Origin: Streptomyces sp. CC208A
GTDB taxonomy: Bacteria > Actinomycetota > Actinomycetes > Streptomycetales > Streptomycetaceae
DNA: 64,000 nucleotides
NCBI RefSeq assembly: GCF_030010625.1
Contig: NZ_JASCXN010000018.1
Location: 62,001 to 126,000, forward strand
Reading direction: 5' to 3'
Below are positions 8,282 to 16,287 of the stretch, piece by piece (position 1 is the stretch's first letter; the number at the start of each line of letters is the position of its first letter). The translations under genes and the position numbers were made by a program. Under the pieces are notes generated by a model. That model did no database searches. It was given only the letters and a program-made list of their open reading frames with translations, and was not told the DNA's origin.

Positions 8282-9442
8282 TCAGGAGGCGGGGCCGAGT
8301 CCCGCGTCCGGCACGGGGGGCCGCCCGGCCGCCGCGAGCACCCGGTTCAGCGGGCGCAGGTCGTAGACACCGCCGAGGTCGGTCTCCTTCAGGAGACCCG
8401 CGGCGACCGCGTGGTCGGCCTGGGCGCGCAGGGTGGCGGCCAGCGGGTCGTCGAGGAAGTCGATGCCGCGCCAGGCCCGGTCGAGGACGGCGGGTTCGAG
8501 CCGCCCTCCGGTGAGCCGTTCGGTGTACGCGGCGGCGTCGGCCCGCGCCTGCTCCGGAGCCGCGGCGATGGCCGCGTTGGCGGCCACCGAGCCGCGCAGC
8601 ACGGCTTCGACGACGTCCGGGTGCGCGGCCAGGAAGGGCTGCGCGACGACGAGGTGGGTGATGACGAACGCCCCGCCGGGCCAGCGGGACCGCTCGTCGA
8701 GCAGGACCTTCGCGCCGAGCGCGGTCAGCTGGGCGGCGGCCGGTTCGGGCACCCAGGCGCCGTCGACGGAGCCCGAACGGTAGGAGCCGGGGAGGACCTT
8801 GCTGTCGGTGCGGACGACGGAGACCTCGCCGGCGCCGGTGGCGGGGTCCACCTCGTACCCCTGCTCCGCGAGATAGGTGAGGAGGGCGACGTCCTGGGTG
8901 TTGCCGAGCTGCGGGGACGCGATCCGGCTGCCCCGGAGGTCGGCGGCGGTCCTGATCCGCGCCGGGTTCACCACGAGCCGGACGCCGCCGGAGGCCGCGC
9001 CGCCGACGATCCGCAGGGACGTGCCGCCCGACCGCGCCCAGCTGTTGATCGTGGGGGACGGGCCGATCCAGGCGAGGTCGAGGGCTCCGGCGTTGAGGGC
9101 CTCGATCGCGCTGGGGCCGGCGCCGAAGACCCGTGTCCTGAGCCGGGTGCCGCCCAGCTCCTTCTGGAACAGGCCCCGGTGCAGTCCGACGAGCGCGGTG
9201 CCGTGCGTCAGGTTCGCGAAGTGGCCGACGCGCACGGTGTCGGCGGAGAGCCGCGGGCCCGTGCCCGCGGTGAGGGCCGCCGGGTCGGCACCGGCCCGGT
9301 CGGCGCGCCGGGAGCCGTAGCCGCAGGAGGCGACGAGCCCGGTGGCGGCCAGCGCCGCCCCGCCCCGCAGAGCCGCCCGCCGGGTCGGCCCGCCGGGCGC
9401 GCGCGGGGTCTCCGGCTGCGGGCGCGGCACCGTCAGACCCAC
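8282..9442 (-). CDS. ssuA: Sulfonate-binding lipoprotein
   Basis: This is a periplasmic-binding-type lipoprotein of the SsuA/NMT1 family, 386 residues. The N-terminus has a twin-arginine-like TRRAALRGG followed by the lipobox LVASC, so it is likely exported folded and then lipidated on Cys. The body contains the family pattern VRVGHFANLTHGTALVGL. The GTG start at 9442 overlaps the cysN stop by 10 bp; a GTG at 9430 is an alternative. It feeds the SsuBC importer. Confidence 0.82.
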   Translation of the reverse strand: MGLTVPRPQPETPRAPGGPTRRAALRGGAALAATGLVASCGYGSRRADRAGADPAALTAGTGPRLSADTVRVGHFANLTHGTALVGLHRGLFQKELGGTRLRTRVFGAGPSAIEALNAGALDLAWIGPSPTINSWARSGGTSLRIVGGAASGGVRLVVNPARIRTAADLRGSRIASPQLGNTQDVALLTYLAEQGYEVDPATGAGEVSVVRTDSKVLPGSYRSGSVDGAWVPEPAAAQLTALGAKVLLDERSRWPGGAFVITHLVVAQPFLAAHPDVVEAVLRGSVAANAAIAAAPEQARADAAAYTERLTGGRLEPAVLDRAWRGIDFLDDPLAATLRAQADHAVAAGLLKETDLGGVYDLRPLNRVLAAAGRPPVPDAGLGPAS

Positions 9443-10854
9443 GGCTCGTCGTTCGCCGCCGGCCCGGCGGTGCGGGCGGACCCGGTGCGTGCGGCCCCGA
9501 AGGGCTCGCCCGCCATGCCGGCCGCGAGCGTCGTGCCGTCGGCGGGGTCGATCAGCAGGAAGGATCCGGTCCCGCGGTTGTCGGCGTAGGCGTCGAGGGC
9601 CAGCGGCTCCGCCGTGCGCAGCACCGCCCGGCCGATGTCGTTGACGCGCAGCTCCTGCGCGTGCGGCTGCTGTTCGAGGGTGCCGATGTCGATCCGGTAC
9701 GTCAGTTCCCGGACGACGGCGCGCACGGTGCGGGTGGTGTGCTTGAGCAGCACCTTGGCGCCGACGCGCAGCGCACGCTCGTCGAGGTGGCAGATTCCGG
9801 CCTCCACGTCCCGCGTCGGCACGGGCGCCGGGGCGGTGGCGATCAGGTCGCCGCGGGAGACGTCGATGTCGTCGGCGAGCCGTACGGTGACCGACCGGGG
9901 GGCCCAGGCGAGGTCGACCGGTTCCCCGAAGGCGTCGATCCCGGCGACGGTGGTGGTGCGGCCGGAGGGCAGCACGGTCACCGGGTCCCCGACGGCCAGC
10001 ACGCCGGAGGCCAACTGGCCCGCGTAGCCCCGGTAGTCGGGGTGTTCGGCGGTCTGCGGCCGGATCACGTACTGGACGGGGAAGCGGACCGGCTCGCCGT
10101 TCGGGGCGCCGCCGACCGGGACGGTCTCCAGGTGGTCGAGCAGCGTCGGGCCGCCGTACCAGTCCATGTGCGCGGAGGGCTCGACGACGTTGTCGCCGGC
10201 GAGCGCGGAGAGCGGGATCGCCACGACGTCCCGGACGCCGAGTTCGGTGGCGTACGCCGTGAACTCCTCGGTGATGGAGGCGAAGACGGACTCCGCGTAG
10301 CCGACCAGGTCCATCTTGTTCACGGCCAGCACCAGGTGCGGGACCCGGAGCAGGGCGGCGACGGCGAGATGGCGGCGGGTCTGCTCGACGACGCCGTTGC
10401 GGGCGTCGACGAGGACGACCGCGAGCTCGGCCGTCGAGGCGCCGGTGACCATGTTCCGGGTGTACTGCACGTGCCCCGGGGTGTCGGCGAGGACGAACCG
10501 CCGGCGCGGGGTCGCGAAGTAGCGGTACGCCACGTCGATGGTGATGCCCTGCTCCCGCTCGGCGCGCAGCCCGTCCGTGAGGAGGGCGAGGTCAGGGGTG
10601 TCCTGGCCGCGCGAGCGGGAGGCGTGCTCGACGGCCTCCAGCTGGTCGGCGAGGACCGACTTGGAGTCGTGCAGGAGCCGGCCCACCAGGGTGGACTTGC
10701 CGTCGTCGACGGAGCCGGCGGTGGCCAGGCGCAGCAGCGAGGTGGCGGAGCCGGGCCCGGGTGCCGTGTGCCCGGGTGCCGCGCCGCGCTCCCGGGCCCC
10801 GTGCTCCGGGGCCGCGTCGTGCCGCGTGACGGTGGCTTCCTGTGCGGTGGTCAT
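9433..10854 (-). CDS. cysN: Sulfate adenylyltransferase subunit 1 (GTPase)
   Basis: This is the 473-residue regulatory GTPase of ATP sulfurylase. The GTP-binding motifs are intact: GSVDDGKST (G1), DTPGH (G3) and NKMD (G4), followed by EF-Tu-like beta-barrel domains. It couples GTP hydrolysis to formation of adenosine 5'-phosphosulfate by CysD. It begins 2 bp after the cysD stop in the same operon. It has no fused APS kinase; that activity is on the separate cysC. Confidence 0.94.
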   Translation of the reverse strand: MTTAQEATVTRHDAAPEHGARERGAAPGHTAPGPGSATSLLRLATAGSVDDGKSTLVGRLLHDSKSVLADQLEAVEHASRSRGQDTPDLALLTDGLRAEREQGITIDVAYRYFATPRRRFVLADTPGHVQYTRNMVTGASTAELAVVLVDARNGVVEQTRRHLAVAALLRVPHLVLAVNKMDLVGYAESVFASITEEFTAYATELGVRDVVAIPLSALAGDNVVEPSAHMDWYGGPTLLDHLETVPVGGAPNGEPVRFPVQYVIRPQTAEHPDYRGYAGQLASGVLAVGDPVTVLPSGRTTTVAGIDAFGEPVDLAWAPRSVTVRLADDIDVSRGDLIATAPAPVPTRDVEAGICHLDERALRVGAKVLLKHTTRTVRAVVRELTYRIDIGTLEQQPHAQELRVNDIGRAVLRTAEPLALDAYADNRGTGSFLLIDPADGTTLAAGMAGEPFGAARTGSARTAGPAANDEPWV

Positions 10855-10856
10855 GG

Positions 10857-11801
10857 CTAGAAGTACCCCTCACGCTTGCGGTCTTCCATGGCGGCCTCGG
10901 ACAGCTTGTCGTCGGCGCGGGTGGCCCCGCGCTCGGTGAGCCGGGAGGCGGCGATCTCGGCGATGATGTCCGCGTCGTCGGCGGCGGCGGAGTCGACCGC
11001 GCCGGTGCAGGACATGTCACCGACCGTGCGGTAGCGGACGAGCCGCCTCTCCACGGTCTCGGACTCCTTCGGGCCGCCCCAGTCCCCGGCCGTCAGCCAC
11101 ATGCCGTCGCGCGCGAACACCTCGCGTTCGTGGGCGTAGTAGATCTCCGGGAGCTCGATGCTCTCGCGCTGGATGTACTGCCAGACGTCGAGCTCGGTCC
11201 AGTTGGAGAGCGGGAACACCCGGACGTGCTCCCCGGGGGAGTGCCGGCCGTTGTAGAGCGCCCACAGCTCGGGGCGCTGCCGGCGGGGGTCCCAGGCACC
11301 GAACTCGTCGCGCAGCGAGAAGACGCGTTCCTTCGCGCGGGCCTTCTCCTCGTCGCGGCGGCCGCCGCCGAAGACCGCGTCGAAGCGTCGGGTCTCTATG
11401 GTGTCGAGCAGCGGCACCGTCTGGAGCGGGTTGCGTGTGCCGTCCGGGCGCTCGCGCAGCCGTCCCGCGTCGATGTAGTCCTGTACGGAGGCGATGTGCA
11501 GCCGCAGTCCGTGCCGGGCCACGACCCGGTCGCGGTGGGCGATGACCTCGGGGAAGTTGTGCCCGGTGTCGACGTGCAGCAGGGCGAAGGGCACCGGCGC
11601 CGGTGCGAAGGCCTTCAGCGCCAGGTGCAGCATGACGATCGAGTCCTTGCCGCCGGAGAAGAGGATCACCGGCCGCTCGAACTCGCCCGCGACCTCGCGG
11701 AAGATGTGGACGGACTCCGCTTCCAGGGCGTCCAGGTGCGACAGCGCGTAGGGGTTCTCCGGGGCCTCGACCGGGCCGCGGGCCGTGGTCGGCGTGCTCA
11801 T
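10857..11801 (-). CDS. cysD: Sulfate adenylyltransferase subunit 2
   Basis: This is the catalytic ATP sulfurylase subunit, a PP-loop ATP pyrophosphatase with SGGKDS near residue 54. It forms APS from sulfate and ATP together with CysN. The ATG at 11801 overlaps the cysC stop (ATGA) and has GAGAGGGG upstream. The length of 314 residues and the C-terminal KREGYF are normal for the family. Confidence 0.94.
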   Translation of the reverse strand: MSTPTTARGPVEAPENPYALSHLDALEAESVHIFREVAGEFERPVILFSGGKDSIVMLHLALKAFAPAPVPFALLHVDTGHNFPEVIAHRDRVVARHGLRLHIASVQDYIDAGRLRERPDGTRNPLQTVPLLDTIETRRFDAVFGGGRRDEEKARAKERVFSLRDEFGAWDPRRQRPELWALYNGRHSPGEHVRVFPLSNWTELDVWQYIQRESIELPEIYYAHEREVFARDGMWLTAGDWGGPKESETVERRLVRYRTVGDMSCTGAVDSAAADDADIIAEIAASRLTERGATRADDKLSEAAMEDRKREGYF

Positions 11802-12406
11802 CGGAGGCCCCTCTCGGTGAGGAAGGCGTGCAGCTCGGCCGCGCACTCGGCCACGGACCGGCCCTGGGTCCTGACGCGCAGTTCGGGGTCGGCCGGGATC
11901 TCGTACGGGTCGTCCACACCGGTCAGGCCGCTGATCTCCCCGGCCGCCTGCCGCGCGTACAGGCCCTTCACGTCGCGTGCCGAGCAGACCTCGACGGGCG
12001 TGGCCACGTGGACCTCCAGGAACGCCGTGCCGCGCCCGGCGTGGTGCTCCCGCACGGCGGCCCGGGAGGCGGCGTACGGGGCGATGACCGGTGCGAGGAC
12101 GATGACGCCGTGTGCGGCGAGCCGTTCCGCCACGAAACCGATCCGGGTCACGTTGGTGTGCCGGTCCTCCCGGCCGAACCCGAGCCCTGCCGACAGATGG
12201 GTACGGACCTCGTCACCGTCGAGCACCTCGACCGGCCGTCCCTCGGCGCGCAGCCGCTCGGCGAGGGCGCGGGCGAGCGTGGTCTTTCCCGCGCTGGGCA
12301 GGCCGGTCAGCCACACGGTGGCGCCGCGCGGGCGGGGGAGGGCCGCCGCGGTGCGGCCCCCGGGGGCCGGGGCTGCCGCGGCGGCGAGGGGGGGAGCAGT
12401 GGTCAC
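11798..12406 (-). CDS. cysC: Adenylylsulfate (APS) kinase
   Basis: This 202-residue kinase phosphorylates APS to PAPS. The P-loop is GLPSAGKTT, and the family segments DGDEVR and GFGREDRHTN are present. The GTG at 12406 follows AGGAGAG by seven bases; the first 30 residues are a non-conserved Ala/Pro-rich extension. It is the first gene of the six-gene cysC-D-N-ssuA-B-C operon. No PAPS reductase (cysH) or sulfite reductase is next to it, so PAPS could serve sulfonation as well as assimilation. Confidence 0.92.
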   Translation of the reverse strand: MTTAPPLAAAAAPAPGGRTAAALPRPRGATVWLTGLPSAGKTTLARALAERLRAEGRPVEVLDGDEVRTHLSAGLGFGREDRHTNVTRIGFVAERLAAHGVIVLAPVIAPYAASRAAVREHHAGRGTAFLEVHVATPVEVCSARDVKGLYARQAAGEISGLTGVDDPYEIPADPELRVRTQGRSVAECAAELHAFLTERGLR

Positions 12407-12453
12407 GGTGACGCTCTCCTGCACGTGAGTCGGCTTCGGTGGGGTCGGTCCGC

Positions 12454-13230
12454 TCAGGCGGTGGCGAACTCGGCGAGGGTGCGGCCGAGGACGTCCATGT
12501 CGATCCGGTGCCAGGAGCCCGGCAGTTCGAGACCCCGCCCGTTCGGGAGGGCGTCGGCGGTGGCCCGCGCGGCGGCGCGCAGCCATTCGCTGGTCCCGTC
12601 GCTGTTGAGGACCAGGGTCTCCGTCTCGTACGCGGCGAGCCGCTCGACGGGCACCTCGTAGTCGCCGCAGATGGCGATGTCGTACAGGAGGGTGTGGGCG
12701 TTCGTCTCGTTCATCGCCCAGATCGGGCCGCGGCGCCACTCGGCGACGTTGTCGGGCGTGAGGCCCAGGAAGGAGCCGAGGAAGTACTCGACGGCCTCGT
12801 GGCGCCGGTCCTCGGAGAGCAGCACGCGCGTCGTCTTCGCGACGTTCCACGGGGGCTTCGGGAAGCCGTCGACCCGGTAGAACGGCTCGTGCAGCGCCAG
12901 CCTGGTGATCGGCAGGCCGGCGAGCGCCGCCTCGAGCGCCAGATTGGCGCCCGAGGAACCGGCGAACACCACGGCCTCGCCGCCGGCGGCCTCGATCACC
13001 GCGGCGAGGTCCTCGATCTCGCGCTCGACGGCGTACTCGGGCGCGTCGCCGCTCTCGCCGCGCCCGCGCCGGTCGTACGCGTACGTGGCGCAGTGCGGCG
13101 TCAGCTCGGGGACGAGGGCGTCGAAGATCGTGTGATCGCGGAACGAGCCGTTCAGCAGCACGATCGGCGGGCCGTCCCCCGACTTCTCGTAGGCGATCGT
13201 CGTGCCGTCCCGGGAAACGACCTTGCGCAT
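12454..13230 (-). CDS. Alpha/beta-hydrolase
   Basis: This 258-residue alpha/beta-hydrolase starts at 13230 (GAGGAG six bases upstream). The oxyanion strand-turn is PPIVLLNGSF. The nucleophile elbow is FAGSSGAN, that is G-x-S-x-A instead of the usual G-x-S-x-G. A late His lies in LPGSWHRID. The substrate is not predictable. It is the nearest gene upstream of cysC on the same strand but is separated by 47 bp, so co-transcription is possible. Confidence 0.78.
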   Translation of the reverse strand: MRKVVSRDGTTIAYEKSGDGPPIVLLNGSFRDHTIFDALVPELTPHCATYAYDRRGRGESGDAPEYAVEREIEDLAAVIEAAGGEAVVFAGSSGANLALEAALAGLPITRLALHEPFYRVDGFPKPPWNVAKTTRVLLSEDRRHEAVEYFLGSFLGLTPDNVAEWRRGPIWAMNETNAHTLLYDIAICGDYEVPVERLAAYETETLVLNSDGTSEWLRAAARATADALPNGRGLELPGSWHRIDMDVLGRTLAEFATA

Positions 13231-13341
13231 CACGCACTCCTCATGCCGCACGGAGGTGCTCTCACCGCACCGAGTGTCGGCATCCTGGAACGCGCCGGTG
13301 GACGGCTGGTCGAGGACCGGTCGCACGCGCTCCCGCGCAGG

Positions 13342-13962
13342 TCAGGAGAGCCAGCCGGCCTCGGTGGCGATCCGGACGGCATCGATCCGATTGCGCGCGT
13401 TGAGCTTCATCACCGTGGCCGTCAGGTAGTTGCGCACGGTGCCGGGAGACAGGTGCAGCCTCGCCGCGATCTCCTGCGGCTCGTCTCCCCGCGCGGCCAT
13501 GCGCAGCACCTCGGTCTCGCGTTCGGACAGCGGGTTCTCACCGATGTCCCAGGCGCTCATGACTAACTGCGGGTTGATCACGCGCCGACCCGCCGCGACC
13601 TCCCGGATCGCCCGCGCGAGACTTTCGGCCGGGGAGTCCTTCAGGAGGAATCCCGACACCTTCGCGGACATCGCGCGACGCAGCAGACCGGGGCGTCCGA
13701 TCCCGGTCATGATCAGCGTGCGGCACTCCGGCAGCTTGGCGTGCAGGGTCTCGGCCGCGGTGAGACCGTCCGTCCCCGGCAGGTCGACGTCCATGACCGC
13801 CACGTCGGGCCGGCAGTCCAGGGCGGTCGGGACGATCAGGTCCCCCCTGTCCAGCACGGCGACGACTTCCAGGTCCGGTTCCAGTTCGAGCAGCGCGACC
13901 AGCGCCCCCCGCACCATGTGCATGTCCTCGGCCAGGAGAATTCTGAGTCGCTGGTTCCCCAC
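13342..13962 (-). CDS. LuxR/NarL-type response regulator
   Basis: This response regulator has an N-terminal receiver domain (acid pocket LLAED; phosphoacceptor Asp in VAVMDVDLPG; Lys in FLLKDSP) and a C-terminal LuxR helix-turn-helix (LSERETEVLRMAARG to TVRNYLTATVMKLNARNR). It starts at the GTG at 13962, with GGGGGG five bases upstream inside a run of nine A residues. It lies 72 bp behind the tandem kinase and is its obvious partner. Its likely target is the RiPP locus just upstream. Confidence 0.9.
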   Translation of the reverse strand: MGNQRLRILLAEDMHMVRGALVALLELEPDLEVVAVLDRGDLIVPTALDCRPDVAVMDVDLPGTDGLTAAETLHAKLPECRTLIMTGIGRPGLLRRAMSAKVSGFLLKDSPAESLARAIREVAAGRRVINPQLVMSAWDIGENPLSERETEVLRMAARGDEPQEIAARLHLSPGTVRNYLTATVMKLNARNRIDAVRIATEAGWLS

Positions 13963-14034
13963 TTGTTCCCCCCTTTTTTTTTGGCTTCTGCCGACGAGAA
14001 AAGGGCGTCCACTGCCCCGAACGACCATGCGTTG

Positions 14035-16107
14035 TCAGATCGCGCTGTCCTCCTGATGCAGTGTGACGAGTCGGCCTTCCGCGAGGGAAGTACCGAGGGC
14101 TGGGTCGTGGGGCCGCCGATGCTCCGGCGTCTCCTGCGGGCCGGGACAGGCACGGTATCCGCGCGCGACGAGCCGTACGTCCGCGAGAGCCCGGCGGGAG
14201 AGGTCGAGCACGGTGGTCAGCTCGTTCCGGGCGGCCTCCGGGGCGCCGGGCAGCAGCCGGTGGACGAGCGCGCATTTCATGGTGATCGAGGAGAGGCTGG
14301 AGCCGAGCACCTCGTGGAGCTCGCGTTCCACGAGCAGCCGCTCCCGGTCGACGGCCAGTCGGGCGAGCGCGCCACGGGCCTCGTGGAGGGCGATCACCAG
14401 TCGGTACAGCGCCGTGAAGCCGTAGAGGACGAGTCCCGCGACGAGTGAGGAATCAGTCAGGTAGACGACGTCGTACAGAGGGGCTCCGGCCGCGACCGCC
14501 AGGGGCGCGATGACGCCGACGGCCGCTCCGTACAGCCAGAGCCGCGGGGTGCCGACGGTGGTGATGAGGAGCGAGCCGGCGAGGAATCCGGCCATCGAGC
14601 CCCAGGGGGCGCCGAGCCAGAGGAGCGGCGCGTACGTGGCGAGGGCCTGGAGCGTGAGGGTGAGCGCGAGGGTCCGGGCCGGCCAGGTGCGCGGGCGGCG
14701 CAGCGAGTGGAGGAACTGGAGCGCGACGACGACGGCGAGGCAGCCGAGGAAGCCGAGCAGTTCGAGGCCGGATCTTGCGCCGGCGGCGGCGTTGATGACG
14801 ACGACGAGGGTGTAGCCGACGAGGACGGCGACGAGCATGCCGCGGGCCATCCGGACCGCCCAGTGCGGGGCGGCGGGCCCGTGTCCCTCGGAGCCGGCCC
14901 CGTCCGTACGGTCCGCGGCGGCGGCCCCGTCGGTGCCCGTGTCGGCCGCCGGGCCCTTCGCCGACTCCACCGGCGCGTGGGCGAGGAGCTCGAACCAGCC
15001 GTCGTCCGTGGGACGTCCGGTGAGGTCGCCGCCGACGCCGTTCATCCGGGCCGTCAGGCTGCCGAGGCCGCTGCCGCCTCCGCCGATGGTGTCCCGGCCG
15101 CTCTCCCCCACGCCGTCGTTGCGGACCCGCAGCGTCACCGTCCCGCCCTCGCGGACGGCGGTGATCGCGCAGTGCTCGGCCTTGCTGTGCCGGAGCGCGT
15201 TGGTGACGGCCTCGCGCAGCACGATGGCGAGGGCGGTGTCCAGTTCCTTCGGCAGCGGGCCGCAGTCCAGCTCGGTGACGGTCTCGATCCCGGCGTCGGC
15301 GAGGACGGAGCGGGCGGATTCGGCCTCGGCGACGAGCGACATGTCGCGGTAGCCGGTGGCGACCAGGGTCATGTCGGTCAGGGCCTCGCCGGCGATGCCG
15401 AGCACCCCGGCGACCTCGGAGCGGGCGCGGTCGGGAGCCGACACGACGAGCCGGTGGCTGAGTTCGGTCTTGAGGGTGATCGCCGAGAGGCTGTAGCCGA
15501 GGAGGTCGTGGAGGTCGCCCGCGACCCGCAGCCGTTCCCGGACGACGGCCATCCCGGCGAGTTCGCCGCGGGTCTCGTGGAGTTCGGAGACCAGCTCGGA
15601 GAGCGAGCTGACCCCGTAGACGATGAGGCTGAAGAGGAGCGTGACGCCGAGGCTGTAGAGCGCGATGCCCGCCCCCGCCATCGTGACGACGATCGGCACG
15701 ATGGCGCCGGTGGCGAGCGCGAAGAGCGGCCAGCGGAGCGGGCCGGTCACGAGGAGGAGAATCGATCCTCCGAGCAGGCCGGTCATCGCGCCCCAGGGCA
15801 TGCCGAGCCAGACGAGCGGCAGGTAGGTGACCACGGCCTGCGCGCAGAGCGTGAGGACGCGGACGCGTACGGGCCAGGTGCGCGGGCGCCGGGTCGAGCA
15901 GGCGAACTGGAGCGGGAGCAGCGCCGCCAGACTGACCGCGAGCAGCGCGAGCCGCGCGGCTCCCGGCTCCTCCCCGAGGACGTTCAGGACGGTCACGAGC
16001 GTGTGACCGCCGAGCACGCCCAGGGTGACGAGCAGGGCCATGCGCGGGGTCCGGGGGTGGGGACCGGGTTCGTCGCCCCACCCCTCCACCTGAGGCCTGT
16101 CGGGCAT
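14035..16107 (-). CDS. Tandem-duplicated sensor histidine kinase
   Basis: This 690-residue membrane kinase is made of two fused copies of one NarL-class sensor. Half 1 has transmembrane helices (about 23-165), a dimerisation/phosphoacceptor helix with His200 (GDLHDLLGYSLSAITLK), an N-box (EAVTNALRHS, near 299-308) and a G-box (GSGLGSL, near 346-352). A Gly/Ala-rich linker (380-415) leads to half 2, which repeats the membrane module (420-575) and the phosphoacceptor helix (His598 in RELHEVLGSSLSSITMK) but then ends with no ATPase domain. RRPRTWP occurs at equivalent places in both halves. It starts at 16107 (GGAGG nine bases upstream). Half 1 may phosphorylate both histidines; that is inference. 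Confidence 0.88.
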   Translation of the reverse strand: MPDRPQVEGWGDEPGPHPRTPRMALLVTLGVLGGHTLVTVLNVLGEEPGAARLALLAVSLAALLPLQFACSTRRPRTWPVRVRVLTLCAQAVVTYLPLVWLGMPWGAMTGLLGGSILLLVTGPLRWPLFALATGAIVPIVVTMAGAGIALYSLGVTLLFSLIVYGVSSLSELVSELHETRGELAGMAVVRERLRVAGDLHDLLGYSLSAITLKTELSHRLVVSAPDRARSEVAGVLGIAGEALTDMTLVATGYRDMSLVAEAESARSVLADAGIETVTELDCGPLPKELDTALAIVLREAVTNALRHSKAEHCAITAVREGGTVTLRVRNDGVGESGRDTIGGGGSGLGSLTARMNGVGGDLTGRPTDDGWFELLAHAPVESAKGPAADTGTDGAAAADRTDGAGSEGHGPAAPHWAVRMARGMLVAVLVGYTLVVVINAAAGARSGLELLGFLGCLAVVVALQFLHSLRRPRTWPARTLALTLTLQALATYAPLLWLGAPWGSMAGFLAGSLLITTVGTPRLWLYGAAVGVIAPLAVAAGAPLYDVVYLTDSSLVAGLVLYGFTALYRLVIALHEARGALARLAVDRERLLVERELHEVLGSSLSSITMKCALVHRLLPGAPEAARNELTTVLDLSRRALADVRLVARGYRACPGPQETPEHRRPHDPALGTSLAEGRLVTLHQEDSAI

Positions 16108-16136
16108 CAGAGCGTGCCTCCTACGCCGTACCTGTG

Positions 16137-16243
16137 GTGTCCGAGAAGCACAGGCGAGTGCCCAGACATCCCCTGAATACCCCGGGTGATCTTACAGACG
16201 AGGCATCACACTGTCATGGGCGCAACCGTTATTTCTCGGACAC
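16137..16243. promoter_or_regulatory. 11-bp inverted repeat in the kinase promoter region
   Basis: GTGTCCGAGAA (16137-16147) and its exact reverse complement TTCTCGGACAC (16233-16243) lie 85 bp apart, in the 180-bp gap between the YcaO gene stop and the kinase start. The spacing is about eight helical turns. This could be a looped operator for the response regulator or a transcript-processing structure. Confidence 0.35.
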
Positions 16244-16287
16244 GCAGGCCGGAGAGAGGTCTCCACCGAACCGTGTTCATAAGGGAG

